NCBI GenBank assembly: GCA_025357835.1
Contig: JANYLM010000146.1
Coordinates: 22,195-86,194 of the forward strand
Origin: Gammaproteobacteria bacterium
Lineage (GTDB): Bacteria; Pseudomonadota; Gammaproteobacteria; Steroidobacterales; Steroidobacteraceae
DNA length: 64,000 bases
Direction: 5' to 3'
The translations under genes and the position numbers were made by a program. Below the pieces are notes generated by a model. The model saw only the letters and a list, made by a program, of their open reading frames with translations. It made no database searches and was not told the origin of the DNA. This document shows positions 36,193-45,833 of the stretch, in pieces; the stretch's first letter is position 1, and each line of letters opens with the position of its first letter.

Positions 36193-38663
36193 TACAAATG
36201 GGCCCCAAGATACGCGGATAACCGCAACAGATCCGAAAATACGCCGGCCGCGGTCACTTCAGGGCCCGCGCCGGGACCCTGCACGATCAATGGATTGTCG
36301 CAGTATCGGCGAGTCGCGAAGCGCACGACGTTATCGGTCAACGCGATGTTCGCGAAGGCGTGTTTAGCATCCAGGCGCACCAACCCAACGGTTGCGTTGC
36401 CGTCCGCATCGACCCGCCCGACGTAACGCAGGACTTCATTCTTCTGTCGCGCATCAGCCAGCAGCGTCGCCATCGTGGCGTCGAACTCGGGAAGACGCGC
36501 CATGAATTCATCGACGCTGCATGTCTCGAGTGCCTTCGGCACCAGCCCTTCCACGTGCACGTCCGTCATTTCCAGGGTCAATCCCATTTCGCGGCCCAGA
36601 ATGATGAGCTTGCGGGCCACGTCCATCCCCGACAGATCATCGCGCGGATCGGGCTCCGTATAGCCCTTGGTCTTGGCGGTACGCACGATCGATGAGAACG
36701 ACTCGCGGCCGTCGAACACATTGAACAAGTACGCCAGCGTGCCGGAGAAAATGCCTTCGATGCGAGTGATCTCATCGCCGGTTTCGCGCAGGTCGCGCAG
36801 AGTCTGGATGATGGGCAAGCCCGCGCCCACCGTGGCTTCGTACAAATAATGCGTGCCGGCCGCACGCCGCGCCTCCTGCAACGCGCGGTAGAACGGCAGC
36901 GTGCTGCTGTTGGCTTTCTTATTGGGCGTCACGATGTGAATGCCGCGGGTCAACCACCCGACGTAGTTCTTGCTCACATCGGCGCTGGCCGTGCAATCGA
37001 CGATGACGCTGTGCGGTATGTAGTCCGCTTGCACGTGGGCGGCGAATTTTTCAAGATCCAGCGGCTCTGCCGCCTCGGCGAAGCGTTGCTCCCAACGGTC
37101 GAGATCCACCGCCGTTTCTTCCAACAGCATGCGTTTGGAGCTCGCGATGGCACGCACCCGCAAATCCAGATTCTGGGCGCGCAAACGTGCGATCTGCGTC
37201 TGTATCTGTGCCAGCAACACGCGGCCAACGGTGCCCGGTCCGATTAAGCCTATCGACAGAGTGTTCGGCGACAAGTAGAAGGCAGCATGCACGGCGCGCA
37301 ACGCCTTCGCGGCGACCTTGCCGTCCACCACCACCGAGATATTGCGTTCGGAGGCGCCTTGAGCGATGGCCCGCACGCTGATGGAGGCATCGCCCAGCGA
37401 GTTGAACACCTTCGCCGCCACCCCGTGCGCGCCGGCCATGCCGTCGCCCACCACCGCCAGAATGCTCATCCCTAAACCGATTTCCACATGCTGAATTTGT
37501 CCGTCGCGCAATTCCGCATCGAATGCGCGCCGCACGGCTTCCTCGGCCCGTACCGCCTGCGCCTCGGGGATGGCGAAGCAAATGGAATGTTCGGAACTGC
37601 CCTGGGAGATCAGGATTACCGAGATCCCTGAATCACGCAACGCACCGAACAGGCGGTGCGCGGTGCCGGGGACACCGATCATTCCGGCGCCTTCGAGGTT
37701 TACTAGCGCGACCGGGTCGATAGTCGTAATGCCCTTGACCTGAAGCGCCGATTTTGGGTGAGCACAGATCAGCGTGCCGCGCTTCTGCGGGGCAAATGTG
37801 TTGCGGATATAAATGGGGATGTCGCGCGCCACCGCCGGCTCCATGGTCTGCGGGTGAATCACCTTGGCGCCGAAATACGCAAGCTCCATGGCTTCGTTGT
37901 AAGACAGCTGGTCGATGACCTGGGCGTTGGGCACCAACCGCGGATCGGCGGACAGCACGCCGTCGACATCGGTCCATATGATGATTTCCGCCGATCCCAG
38001 CAAGGCCCCGAAAATCGAGCCGGAAAAATCGCTGCCGTTGCGGCCCAAGGTCGTCTGACTTCCGTTGAGCGTGCTCGCCACGAAGCCCGTCACCACCAGG
38101 CGGCCGGTGAACCCTAATGGCACGAGCCGCTTCAGATTCGCTTCGCTCACCGGCCATTGAACCGCCGGCCCAAGCGAGCCCCATTCGACGATGATGACTT
38201 CGCGCGCATCGATCCACAGCACATCGCCCTTGATCCGCGCGCGCTCGCGCAAGAAGGGAGCAAACAGCCGTGTCGACCAAATTTCACCGTAACCCGAAAT
38301 CACATCGCGCATGGGGTGCGTGGAGCCGCGAATGAGGCGCACGGTTTGCAGCATGCCGGCGATGTCGCGGCAATCCTTCTCTAGCTGAGTGTAGTAGCGC
38401 GCGCAGGCTTCGTTCGAAACCAGCGCTGCCGCCAGCTCTATGTGCCTGTGCTTGAGCGCCTCGATGGCCGGAACGAAATCACCATCGGGCTCTTCCGCCA
38501 GGGTGACCAAGCCCAGCAGCGCATCCGTCACGCCGCGGCAGGCGGACAGCACCACCGCTTCGCGCGGATTGGGCGAGGCCTCCACGATCTCTGCGACCCG
38601 GCGGAAACAACCGGCGTCGGCGACGCTGGACCCTCCAAACTTATGTACGATCCATTTGTCCAT
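36192..38663 (-). CDS. thrA: Bifunctional aspartokinase / homoserine dehydrogenase
   Basis: Fused enzyme for the first and third steps of threonine synthesis; 823 aa from ATG 38663. The aspartokinase half begins IVHKFGGSSVADAGCF, with FGSLPAVQWPVSE-like region and GRNGSDFSGSIFGALL. A regulatory segment with two ACT-like repeats (GIPVISQGSSEHSI-type, ASERNISVVVDG) follows near residues 320-460. The homoserine dehydrogenase half starts SIGLIGPGTVGRVLL and has TPNKKANSSTLPFY. An in-frame TTG/ATG further upstream (to 38708) is possible, but the family N-terminus fits 38663. First gene of thrABC. Confidence 0.94.
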   Translation of the reverse strand: MDKWIVHKFGGSSVADAGCFRRVAEIVEASPNPREAVVLSACRGVTDALLGLVTLAEEPDGDFVPAIEALKHRHIELAAALVSNEACARYYTQLEKDCRDIAGMLQTVRLIRGSTHPMRDVISGYGEIWSTRLFAPFLRERARIKGDVLWIDAREVIIVEWGSLGPAVQWPVSEANLKRLVPLGFTGRLVVTGFVASTLNGSQTTLGRNGSDFSGSIFGALLGSAEIIIWTDVDGVLSADPRLVPNAQVIDQLSYNEAMELAYFGAKVIHPQTMEPAVARDIPIYIRNTFAPQKRGTLICAHPKSALQVKGITTIDPVALVNLEGAGMIGVPGTAHRLFGALRDSGISVILISQGSSEHSICFAIPEAQAVRAEEAVRRAFDAELRDGQIQHVEIGLGMSILAVVGDGMAGAHGVAAKVFNSLGDASISVRAIAQGASERNISVVVDGKVAAKALRAVHAAFYLSPNTLSIGLIGPGTVGRVLLAQIQTQIARLRAQNLDLRVRAIASSKRMLLEETAVDLDRWEQRFAEAAEPLDLEKFAAHVQADYIPHSVIVDCTASADVSKNYVGWLTRGIHIVTPNKKANSSTLPFYRALQEARRAAGTHYLYEATVGAGLPIIQTLRDLRETGDEITRIEGIFSGTLAYLFNVFDGRESFSSIVRTAKTKGYTEPDPRDDLSGMDVARKLIILGREMGLTLEMTDVHVEGLVPKALETCSVDEFMARLPEFDATMATLLADARQKNEVLRYVGRVDADGNATVGLVRLDAKHAFANIALTDNVVRFATRRYCDNPLIVQGPGAGPEVTAAGVFSDLLRLSAYLGAHL

Positions 38664-38845
38664 GCTACACGCGCGCCCTTTCAGCCTGGGCGTTCTCATC
38701 GCTCCCAAACCATATAAGTTGATGAATTGCGGTGCGAAACCGCTAGACAGCCCGGAACTTTAATCGCACGGCAGGGAGGCTAGCAAGCAATTCCGCTCCC
38801 CATCAGGCCGATCGCGCCGCTTGCCTGCGGCCGGCGACCGCTTCC

Positions 38846-41101
38846 CTAAGGTTGGCCGCGCCTCTTACTTAAGCCGGCACTGCGGCCGGGCCTGCCGCTC
38901 TGGCCGCGGCCCGACTTGGGCAGACCCGTGTGTTGGGTTCGAAACGGCAGCGTCGGCGCAGCCGGGCGCTTGAGGGAGTTTCGCACACCGGTTCCCACGG
39001 GCTGGTAGGCCGGGATTAGATGATGCCTGCCGTTGCCGATTAAATCCGCACGGCCCAGGCGCTTCAACGCCTCGCGCAGCACCGGCCAATTCTCAGGGTC
39101 GTGATAACGCAGGAAGGCCTTGTGCAGGCGGCGCACCTTGATGCCCTTGGGTATGATGACTGCCTCGCTGGAGCGCGTAATCCGCTTGAGCGGATTTTTC
39201 CCCGAGTGATACATGGCAGTGGCGGTGGCCATGGGCGAGGGCAAAAACGCCTGCACCTGATCGGCGCGAAAACCGTTCTTCTTCAGCCACAGCGCCAGCT
39301 CCAGCATGTCCTGATCGCGGGTGCCCGGGTGAGCCGCGATGAAGTATGGAATTAGATACTGCTCCTTGCCCGCCTCTCTCGAGTACTTGTCGAACAGTTC
39401 CTTGAATCTGTAGAACGCACCGACACCGGGCTTCATCATCTTCGACAGCGGGCCCTCGCCGATGGCCTCGGGCGCGATTTTCAGGTATCCGCCGGTATGA
39501 TGGGTGGCAAGTTCCCGGACGTACTCGGGCGACTCGATCGCCAGGTCGTAGCGCACGCCGGAAGCAATCAATACCTTTTTGACGCCTTTCAAGGCGCGCG
39601 CTCGACGGTATAAATTGATAAGCGGCGCGTGGTCGGTATTGAGGTTGGGACACACACCAGGGAACACACAGGAGGGCCGGCGGCACGCCGACTCGATAGT
39701 GGGACTCTTGCATTGCAACCGGTACATGTTCGCGGTCGGGCCGCCGAGATCGGAAATCACTCCCGTGAATCCGCTGACCTTATCGCGAATGGTTTCGATT
39801 TCCCGTATGACCGAGTCTTCGGAACGGCTCTGAATGATTCGGCCTTCGTGCTCGGTGATCGAGCAGAAGGTACAGCCGCCAAAGCAGCCGCGTTGAATCG
39901 ACACGGAAAATCGAATCATATGATAGGCGGGAATTTTCGCCGTGCCGTACGCAGGGTGCGGGCGGCGGGCGTAGGGCAATTCGTAGATCGCATCCATATC
40001 GGCCGTGCCTAAGGGAATCGGCGGAGGATTCAGCCACAACTCCAAATTGCCGTGTCGCTGCACCAGGGCGCGCGCATTACCGGGATTCGCCTCCAAGTGC
40101 AAAATGCGCGACGCGTGCGCGTACAGAACGGCATCCCGACTCACTTGTTCGAAGGACGGCAGGCGGATGACGCTGTGTTCGCGCTGCGCGTTCGGCACCT
40201 TGCGGTAAAACTTGACCACCGTTTCCGCGGCGCCGGGAACCGCGCGTGGAGCTGGCACTGCCGCAGCGGCCGCGATAGAGGATGCACCCGCAACGCTGGC
40301 CGGCACCGCTGCCTTAGGCGGCGCCTGCGCCGCACGGCGATCTTCCTCGCTGGCGTAGGGGTCAACGGGCGGATTCAATGGCCCCGGCGCATCCAACTCG
40401 CTGGAATCTATTTCCACCCAACCCGACGGCATGCCGCGTCTTAAATAAGCCGTGCCGCGCAAGTCGGTGATCTCGCTCAAGGTTTCGCCCGCATCGAGGC
40501 GCTGCGCAATCGCGCCGATTTGTCGCTCTGCGTTGCCGTACACCAGCAGGTCCGCCTTGGAGTCCACTAAGACCGAGCGGCGCACCTGCTCCGACCAGTA
40601 ATCGAAATGCGCGATACGCCGCAAACTGGCCTCGATGCCACCGATCACGATCGGAACGGTTTTGTAGGTTTCGCGAATTCGCTGCGAATAGACGATGACG
40701 CAGCGATCCGGGCGTCTGCCGCCCTGCCCTCCGGGCGTATAGGCATCATCGCTTCGTACACGGCGATCCGAGGTGTAGCGATTCACCATCGAATCCATGT
40801 TGCCGCCGGTGACGCCGAAAAACAGGCGCGGCTCCCCCAAGACCTCGAAATCCCGAGTGCTGTGCCAATCGGGCTGGGCAATGATGCCCACCTTGAACCC
40901 CTGCGCCTCCAGCACCCGGCCGATGATGGCCATGCCGAAGCTGGGATGATCCACGTAGGCATCGCCGGTGACGATGATGATGTCGCACTGCGTCCAACCC
41001 AGTGCCGCCATTTCGGCACGGCTGGTCGGCAGGAACGCCGCCGGTTTAAGGCCGGCGGCGTGCTCTTTTATGCCGGAAAATAATGGGGCGGCTGCTTGCA
41101 C
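38846..41101 (-). CDS. YgiQ-family radical SAM protein
   Basis: 751 aa with the radical SAM motif C-x3-C-x2-C in [20 protein letters not shown]. The N-terminal [20 protein letters not shown] and [18 protein letters not shown], plus the C-terminal [13 protein letters not shown], are the usual YgiQ frame. The function of the family is not established; all members share a UPF0313 core. The start is GTG 41101. A linker rich in Ala/Pro/Val near residues 260-295 is not expected to be structured. A -35/-10-like pair (TTGTAC and CTTAAT) lies directly upstream, so the leader would be only a few bases long. Confidence 0.9.
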   Translation of the reverse strand: MQAAAPLFSGIKEHAAGLKPAAFLPTSRAEMAALGWTQCDIIIVTGDAYVDHPSFGMAIIGRVLEAQGFKVGIIAQPDWHSTRDFEVLGEPRLFFGVTGGNMDSMVNRYTSDRRVRSDDAYTPGGQGGRRPDRCVIVYSQRIRETYKTVPIVIGGIEASLRRIAHFDYWSEQVRRSVLVDSKADLLVYGNAERQIGAIAQRLDAGETLSEITDLRGTAYLRRGMPSGWVEIDSSELDAPGPLNPPVDPYASEEDRRAAQAPPKAAVPASVAGASSIAAAAAVPAPRAVPGAAETVVKFYRKVPNAQREHSVIRLPSFEQVSRDAVLYAHASRILHLEANPGNARALVQRHGNLELWLNPPPIPLGTADMDAIYELPYARRPHPAYGTAKIPAYHMIRFSVSIQRGCFGGCTFCSITEHEGRIIQSRSEDSVIREIETIRDKVSGFTGVISDLGGPTANMYRLQCKSPTIESACRRPSCVFPGVCPNLNTDHAPLINLYRRARALKGVKKVLIASGVRYDLAIESPEYVRELATHHTGGYLKIAPEAIGEGPLSKMMKPGVGAFYRFKELFDKYSREAGKEQYLIPYFIAAHPGTRDQDMLELALWLKKNGFRADQVQAFLPSPMATATAMYHSGKNPLKRITRSSEAVIIPKGIKVRRLHKAFLRYHDPENWPVLREALKRLGRADLIGNGRHHLIPAYQPVGTGVRNSLKRPAAPTLPFRTQHTGLPKSGRGQSGRPGRSAGLSKRRGQP

Positions 41102-41159
41102 GCCCGCGATTAAGCCTGAAACATAAGCTTAAGTACAAGGGAATCCCCCCTTTTTTACA

Positions 41160-42620
41160 TCAGCCTATATCGATGGGAACGTAGATCTGAGCGTCCTCCC
41201 GCTGGATCAGCAAGGCGACGCTGTGGCCGGCCCGCGCGACTTCCCGCTTCAGGTCCGCCACCGACGCGACCCCCGCGCCATTGACGCCCAGCACCACATC
41301 GCCCGCCTGCAATCCCGCGGCCAGCGCCGGACCCGAAACGTCCTCGACCAGCAACCGGCCCCGCGTATGCAACTCCTGTTGTTCCTTCGGCTCGAGCGGC
41401 CGGACCGCAAGGCCAAGTTTGCCGCCGCCGTCTTCACGGTCGTTGCGCGCGTTCCGCGCCGGTTCGTCGTCCAGCAGCACGGTCTTGACATCCACCTCAC
41501 CGGCCTTGTGATCGTGCCATAGGCCGATGTGCGCCTCGCTGCCCGGCACAATGTCGGCGATGAGCGTCGGCAAATCGAAGGAATGATCGATGCTGTGACC
41601 ATTGACGCTGGTGATGACATCACCGGGTTTCAGGCCCGCCCGCTCGCTCGGACCCTTGGGGTCCACGGAACTGATCAGCGCGCCGTGCGGGGTACCCAAG
41701 CCGAAGGTCGTTGCCAGCTTTTGATCGACTTCTTGAACGGCGACGCCGATGCGGCTACGGCTCACCTTACCCTTGGCCAGCAACTGATTCTTCACGTTAA
41801 GCGCCAGATCGATGGGAATGGCGAAGGACACGCCCATGTAGCCGCCGGTGCGGCTGTAAATTTGCGAATTGATGCCGATCACCTGACCGTCGACATTGAA
41901 CAAGGGGCCGCCGGAATTTCCCGGGTTGATGGCGGCGTCGGTCTGAATGAAGGGCACATAGGTTTCGTCCACCGGACGCGCGATCGCGCTCACGACGCCG
42001 GCGGTCACGGTGTTCGCGAAGCCAAACGGCGAGCCGATTGCAACTACCCACTGACCGGGCCGCAGGCGCGACGAATCGCCGAAGCGCACGGTGGGCAGTC
42101 CGGTCGCGGCAATTTTAATCAGCGCTATGTCGCTGCGCTTATCGACGCCGATCACCTTGGCCACGAATTCTCGCCTATCGGTGAGCTTGACCGTCACTTC
42201 CGACGCATCGGCCACCACATGCGCGTTGGTCAAAACGTAGCCATCCGGACTGACGATGAATCCCGACCCGACTCCCCTGCTCGGCGGCGCACGTTCGGGC
42301 CCCGGCCCCTGGTAGCGGCGGAAAAACTGCGACAGCGGGTCATCGGGGTCGGGCGAATCTCCCAATCCCGCGGCTTTCTGTGTTTTTTCGACGACGCTGA
42401 TATTGACAACCGCGGCACCGTTTTCGGCGACCAAACCGGAGAAATCAGGCAATCCCATCACTCGACCGGCGGCGGGTGCCGACGTCACCGCGAGCGCCGC
42501 GGCGGCAGGCCCCGGGCCGGCCCCTGCGGGCTGTGCATCGGCAGCTGAGCGCTGATGAGCGACGACCACAACGAAGATGCCCGCTATCAGTGCGAGCGAC
42601 CAAGTTCTGATACTTCCCAT
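41160..42620 (-). CDS. DegP/HtrA-family periplasmic serine protease with two PDZ domains
   Basis: 486-aa Do-type envelope protease and chaperone. An N-terminal membrane helix or signal (about residues 7-22) precedes a Gly/Ala/Pro-rich linker. Catalytic triad: H134 in YVLTNAHVV, D164 in KRSDIALIKI, S236 in INPGNSGGPLFN. Two PDZ domains follow: the first around ISSVDPKGPSERAGLKPGDV, the second near the C-terminus with GPALAAGLQAGDVVLGVNG. ATG 42620 follows GAGAGG at ten bases. It is divergent from the Ser/Thr kinase gene across 219 bases. No sigma-E-type promoter was recognised. Confidence 0.93.
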   Translation of the reverse strand: MGSIRTWSLALIAGIFVVVVAHQRSAADAQPAGAGPGPAAAALAVTSAPAAGRVMGLPDFSGLVAENGAAVVNISVVEKTQKAAGLGDSPDPDDPLSQFFRRYQGPGPERAPPSRGVGSGFIVSPDGYVLTNAHVVADASEVTVKLTDRREFVAKVIGVDKRSDIALIKIAATGLPTVRFGDSSRLRPGQWVVAIGSPFGFANTVTAGVVSAIARPVDETYVPFIQTDAAINPGNSGGPLFNVDGQVIGINSQIYSRTGGYMGVSFAIPIDLALNVKNQLLAKGKVSRSRIGVAVQEVDQKLATTFGLGTPHGALISSVDPKGPSERAGLKPGDVITSVNGHSIDHSFDLPTLIADIVPGSEAHIGLWHDHKAGEVDVKTVLLDDEPARNARNDREDGGGKLGLAVRPLEPKEQQELHTRGRLLVEDVSGPALAAGLQAGDVVLGVNGAGVASVADLKREVARAGHSVALLIQREDAQIYVPIDIG

Positions 42621-42839
42621 TGAAACGATACCTCTCTTAATGCGATGTGTCCGGCTACCCTACAGACCGACGTATAGGGGCGTTGGTTTCAAATTTCCAG
42701 CTTACAGGCTGGTAATTTTTGATTTTGCGGCTTTGCGGCGCCCCGGAACCTCGCCGGGGAACCCCAAAATGTGAAATCCCGACGGGCCAAGCCACGCCCT
42801 CACGCGCTAGGCTGACCTTCTTAGTGGCGGATCCCAACT

Positions 42840-44096
42840 ATGGCAGACGCGACCGGTCCAAACTTATTGGTGGTGGGAGGCGATACCAAACGCCTGCAAT
42901 GGCTCACCCACCATGTCACCAGCCACTGGCCGAACGCCCAGGTCACGACCGTGCCGGATGGCGAATCCGCTTCCTTGGGCCGGCTGATCGCGGAACGCAC
43001 GCCGGACGCCCTGATACTGCAGGCCGACTTCGCCGACGAAACGGCTTCCGCCACCGTGCTGCACCATATGGGGCAGATGCTGCAGAGCCAGCCTGCGCTG
43101 CACTGCATTTTGCTCGCCGAAAACGGCAGCGAAATGTCCGCGGTGCGTGCCTTGAAGAGCGGCGCCAGGGATTATTTGCCGCTGGCGCGCATGACCCGCG
43201 ATCAGCTGCTCGGCGCCATTACCGAAGCTTGCTCGAAGCGTCGCGCCGCCGCGCAGGCCGCTCATGGCCTGAGTCCGTCCGGCGCCGAAAGCTCAGGCTT
43301 GGCCGTTCCGGGCTACTCCATCGTCAAGGAAATCTCCGCCAGTAATTTCTCGCAGGTTTTCCTGGCACGCAGCGTGAGGCTGCGGCGCAACGTAGTGCTC
43401 AAGGTCATGAATCGCGGCGAAACGGCCCGAGAACTGGACGATGCCGAGCGCTTCCAGCGCGAATACGAAATCATTTCCAGCATCTCCCATCGTGCCATCG
43501 CGGAGATCTATGATTTCGGCTCGCTGCCTCGTCATTTGTACCTGGCCATGGAATATTTTCCCTGCGGCGATTTGCGCGATCGTCTGCGCAATCCCATGAG
43601 CGTGGACGAGAGCCTATACTACCTGCGCGCCATCGCCGAGGCATTGCGCGTCATCCACGTGTTCGGGATTTTGCATCGCGATTTGAAGCCCGCCAACGTG
43701 ATGTTGCGCGAGGATAATTCTCCGGTGCTCATCGACTTCGGCTTGGCGCGCCGCTCTATTGACGATGTCGGCACCACCGGCGTCGGCCAGGTGCTGGGCT
43801 CCCCGTACTACATTAGCCCGGAGCAATCGCAGGGCCAGCGCGTCGACTCCCGCACCGATCTGTACAGCCTAGGAGTCATGTTCTACGAAATGCTGACCGG
43901 CCAGAGACCCTACGCCGGCCGCACCGCCATGGCTATCATGGCGCAGCACGCCGGCTCCCCCGTGCCCATCCTGCCTGCGGGCACGGCGGTACAACAACCG
44001 CTGCTCGATCGCCTCATGGCAAAGCAGCAAAGCGCCCGCTATGCATCGGCGGATGAATTGCTGGCCGATTTAGGGCCGCTGGTGGCCGCCGCCTGA
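42840..44096 (+). CDS. Ser/Thr protein kinase with N-terminal degenerate receiver domain
   Basis: 418-aa fusion. Residues about 7-135 look like a response-regulator receiver by length and the NLLVVGGDTKRL and GARDYLPL patterns, but the acidic pocket reads GGD, the acceptor region is LILQADFAD, and the conserved Lys is missing (DYLPLARM). Residues about 157-415 form a eukaryotic-type kinase: K188 in VVLKVM, E208, HRDLKPANVM (279-288), DFGLAR (299-304), and SPEQ in the activation loop. The glycine-rich loop is replaced by EISASNFSQV. No membrane helix, so soluble. A PAS/CheA-like ATPase gene follows 114 bases later on the same strand. Confidence 0.88.
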   Translation: MADATGPNLLVVGGDTKRLQWLTHHVTSHWPNAQVTTVPDGESASLGRLIAERTPDALILQADFADETASATVLHHMGQMLQSQPALHCILLAENGSEMSAVRALKSGARDYLPLARMTRDQLLGAITEACSKRRAAAQAAHGLSPSGAESSGLAVPGYSIVKEISASNFSQVFLARSVRLRRNVVLKVMNRGETARELDDAERFQREYEIISSISHRAIAEIYDFGSLPRHLYLAMEYFPCGDLRDRLRNPMSVDESLYYLRAIAEALRVIHVFGILHRDLKPANVMLREDNSPVLIDFGLARRSIDDVGTTGVGQVLGSPYYISPEQSQGQRVDSRTDLYSLGVMFYEMLTGQRPYAGRTAMAIMAQHAGSPVPILPAGTAVQQPLLDRLMAKQQSARYASADELLADLGPLVAAA

Positions 44097-44210
44097 TTGT
44101 GACGCGCGTCGCAATCGCTCCAGACACGGTACCCCATCCTAGGTTGGTCGACCCCAAGCTGTGACCGCCATCAAGCCCTCTGCCGCGCAGGTTTGGCACC
44201 CTATTCATCC

Positions 44211-45833
44211 ATGTTCATTTCCGTCAAACGCCATGAGCGCGAGAAGCAGGAACTGATCAGCGCGAGCACTCGGCTGACGGATTCCATTCTCAAAGGCAGC
44301 GCGCAGGGACTATTTCTACTCGACGCCAAGGACAAAATCCTGCCCCAGGTATCGGCCTCCATGGCCAGCCTGTTCAGACGCCAGGATTTCACCAATCTAA
44401 GCTTCGACAAACTGATCGGCCCACTGGTCACCGCGAAGACCTTGAGCGTGGCGCGCGCCTTCATGACTCAATTGCAGGGTGCAGCGGCGCCGAGTGAGCG
44501 CGCGGCTGTCGGCGATACGACACCGCCGAACCCCTTGCAGGACGTGGAAGTGCGGTTGGTCGATCGGGACGGCACATCCGAGACGGCCCATTATTCCTTC
44601 GAATTCAATGCCGTGGATTTTCCCGGCGAGCCCCGTGCGTGGCTGGTCCGCGTGACGGACATTACTGCGCGCGTGCAGCAACATCGCGAGCTCGAAGACT
44701 TGCGCATTCAATTGCAGACTCAGGGCGAAATCTTGCGCAGCGTCATGCAGTCGGGAGGCGCGCGCTTCGGCGCGTTTCTGCAGCGCACCGATGCCGCGAT
44801 GAATACCATCAACGGGGTTTTGAAAAAGCCGGCGCGACAAGCCGAGGCATTTCGCAACAAGCTCGAAGAAACGCTGGACGAGGTTGATCGAGTGCGGCGC
44901 GATGCTGCGGCGCTGAAGCTCACGGGCCTTACGGACGCGGCACGCCTGATGGAAGATTCATTGCAGGAACTGCGCAGCCGGGGCGCACTCAGCGGCAGTG
45001 ATTTTCTGCCGCTGGCCGTCAAGCTCGACCAGCTCTACGGACAGTTCGCATTGCTGCGATCGCTCGCCTCGCAGGCAGGGCCCGTCGCGGAATCCGACTC
45101 CGCTGCGGAATCGCGTATGACCGACAACGGCACGCAGATCATCGAAGTGCCGAAATTTCTCGCGCAGATGCCTCAAAAATCGCAAAAGTCGTCGCAACCG
45201 AAGGCGCATCGCATGGCGCAGGCGGGCAGTCTCGACAGCACGCTGACGGCGCTGACCGAGCTGGTGGCGCATGAACACCACAAGACCGTGGTAATCGAGA
45301 CCACCGGCCTGGTACTAGTGCCGCCGCGTTATCAGGCGACGATCAAAAATGTGGCGATTCAGTTGATTCGCAATGCAGTCATGCACGGCATTGAAACTTC
45401 CGCCGCACGCCAAGCCGCGAGCAAACCGGTGCATGGAACCCTGCACCTTGAATTCAAGGCCCTGCCCGATCAAAGCTTTGAGCTGCACTTCCAAGACGAC
45501 GGACGAGGTCTGGACTCCGATCAGGTCCGCACCACCGCCATTGCCAAGGGTCTGATCACCGCGGATGCCGCGACGCGCTTGCGGGATCGCCAAGCCATCA
45601 AATTGATCTTCAAGTCGGGCTACACCACACTTACCGTGGCGGCCGGCGAAGCCCCGCACGGCACGGGCATGTCCCTGGTACGGCGCTATGTGCACGAGGC
45701 CGGCGGCAAGATTGCGCTGGCCACACTGGTGGGGCATGAAACCCGCTTCAAAGTTACTTTACCGTCGCTGGCGGCGGCTGAGCCGCAATCGGCGGGCGAA
45801 ACACCGGCAGCTGCCGAGGAAAAAGTCGCTTAA
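44211..45833 (+). CDS. PAS / pseudo-Hpt / CheA-like ATPase protein
   Basis: 540 aa from ATG 44211; a TTG six codons upstream is less likely. A short helix and a PAS domain span about residues 20-150 (ILKGSAQGLFLLDAKDKILP and later WLVRVTDITARVQQHRELED). A helical region at about 175-285 resembles an Hpt, but the phosphoacceptor His is absent (EVDRVRRDAAALKLTGL). The C-terminal HATPase (about 350-520) is CheA-like: N-box QLIRNAVMHGIE with N388, DDGRGL at 429-434, and GTGMSLVRR. No receiver or methyl-accepting protein is encoded nearby. It follows the degenerate-receiver kinase gene, so they may form one signalling unit. Confidence 0.83.
   Translation: MFISVKRHEREKQELISASTRLTDSILKGSAQGLFLLDAKDKILPQVSASMASLFRRQDFTNLSFDKLIGPLVTAKTLSVARAFMTQLQGAAAPSERAAVGDTTPPNPLQDVEVRLVDRDGTSETAHYSFEFNAVDFPGEPRAWLVRVTDITARVQQHRELEDLRIQLQTQGEILRSVMQSGGARFGAFLQRTDAAMNTINGVLKKPARQAEAFRNKLEETLDEVDRVRRDAAALKLTGLTDAARLMEDSLQELRSRGALSGSDFLPLAVKLDQLYGQFALLRSLASQAGPVAESDSAAESRMTDNGTQIIEVPKFLAQMPQKSQKSSQPKAHRMAQAGSLDSTLTALTELVAHEHHKTVVIETTGLVLVPPRYQATIKNVAIQLIRNAVMHGIETSAARQAASKPVHGTLHLEFKALPDQSFELHFQDDGRGLDSDQVRTTAIAKGLITADAATRLRDRQAIKLIFKSGYTTLTVAAGEAPHGTGMSLVRRYVHEAGGKIALATLVGHETRFKVTLPSLAAAEPQSAGETPAAAEEKVA

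Noticed and set aside
38664..38845. A thrL-type leader peptide and attenuator ahead of thrABC
   Set aside because: No short frame rich in Thr and Ile codons and no terminator/antiterminator pair could be found upstream of thrA.
41529..42548. A 339-codon open frame on the plus strand opposite the HtrA gene
   Set aside because: Antisense; the HtrA frame has catalytic triad and PDZ domains, this one has nothing recognisable.
42690..42790. A riboswitch or terminator in the htrA-kinase spacer
   Set aside because: Two small stems (CCAGC/GCTGG and CCCCGG/CCGGGG) exist, but no conserved riboswitch core was recognised and the T-rich stretch is broken.
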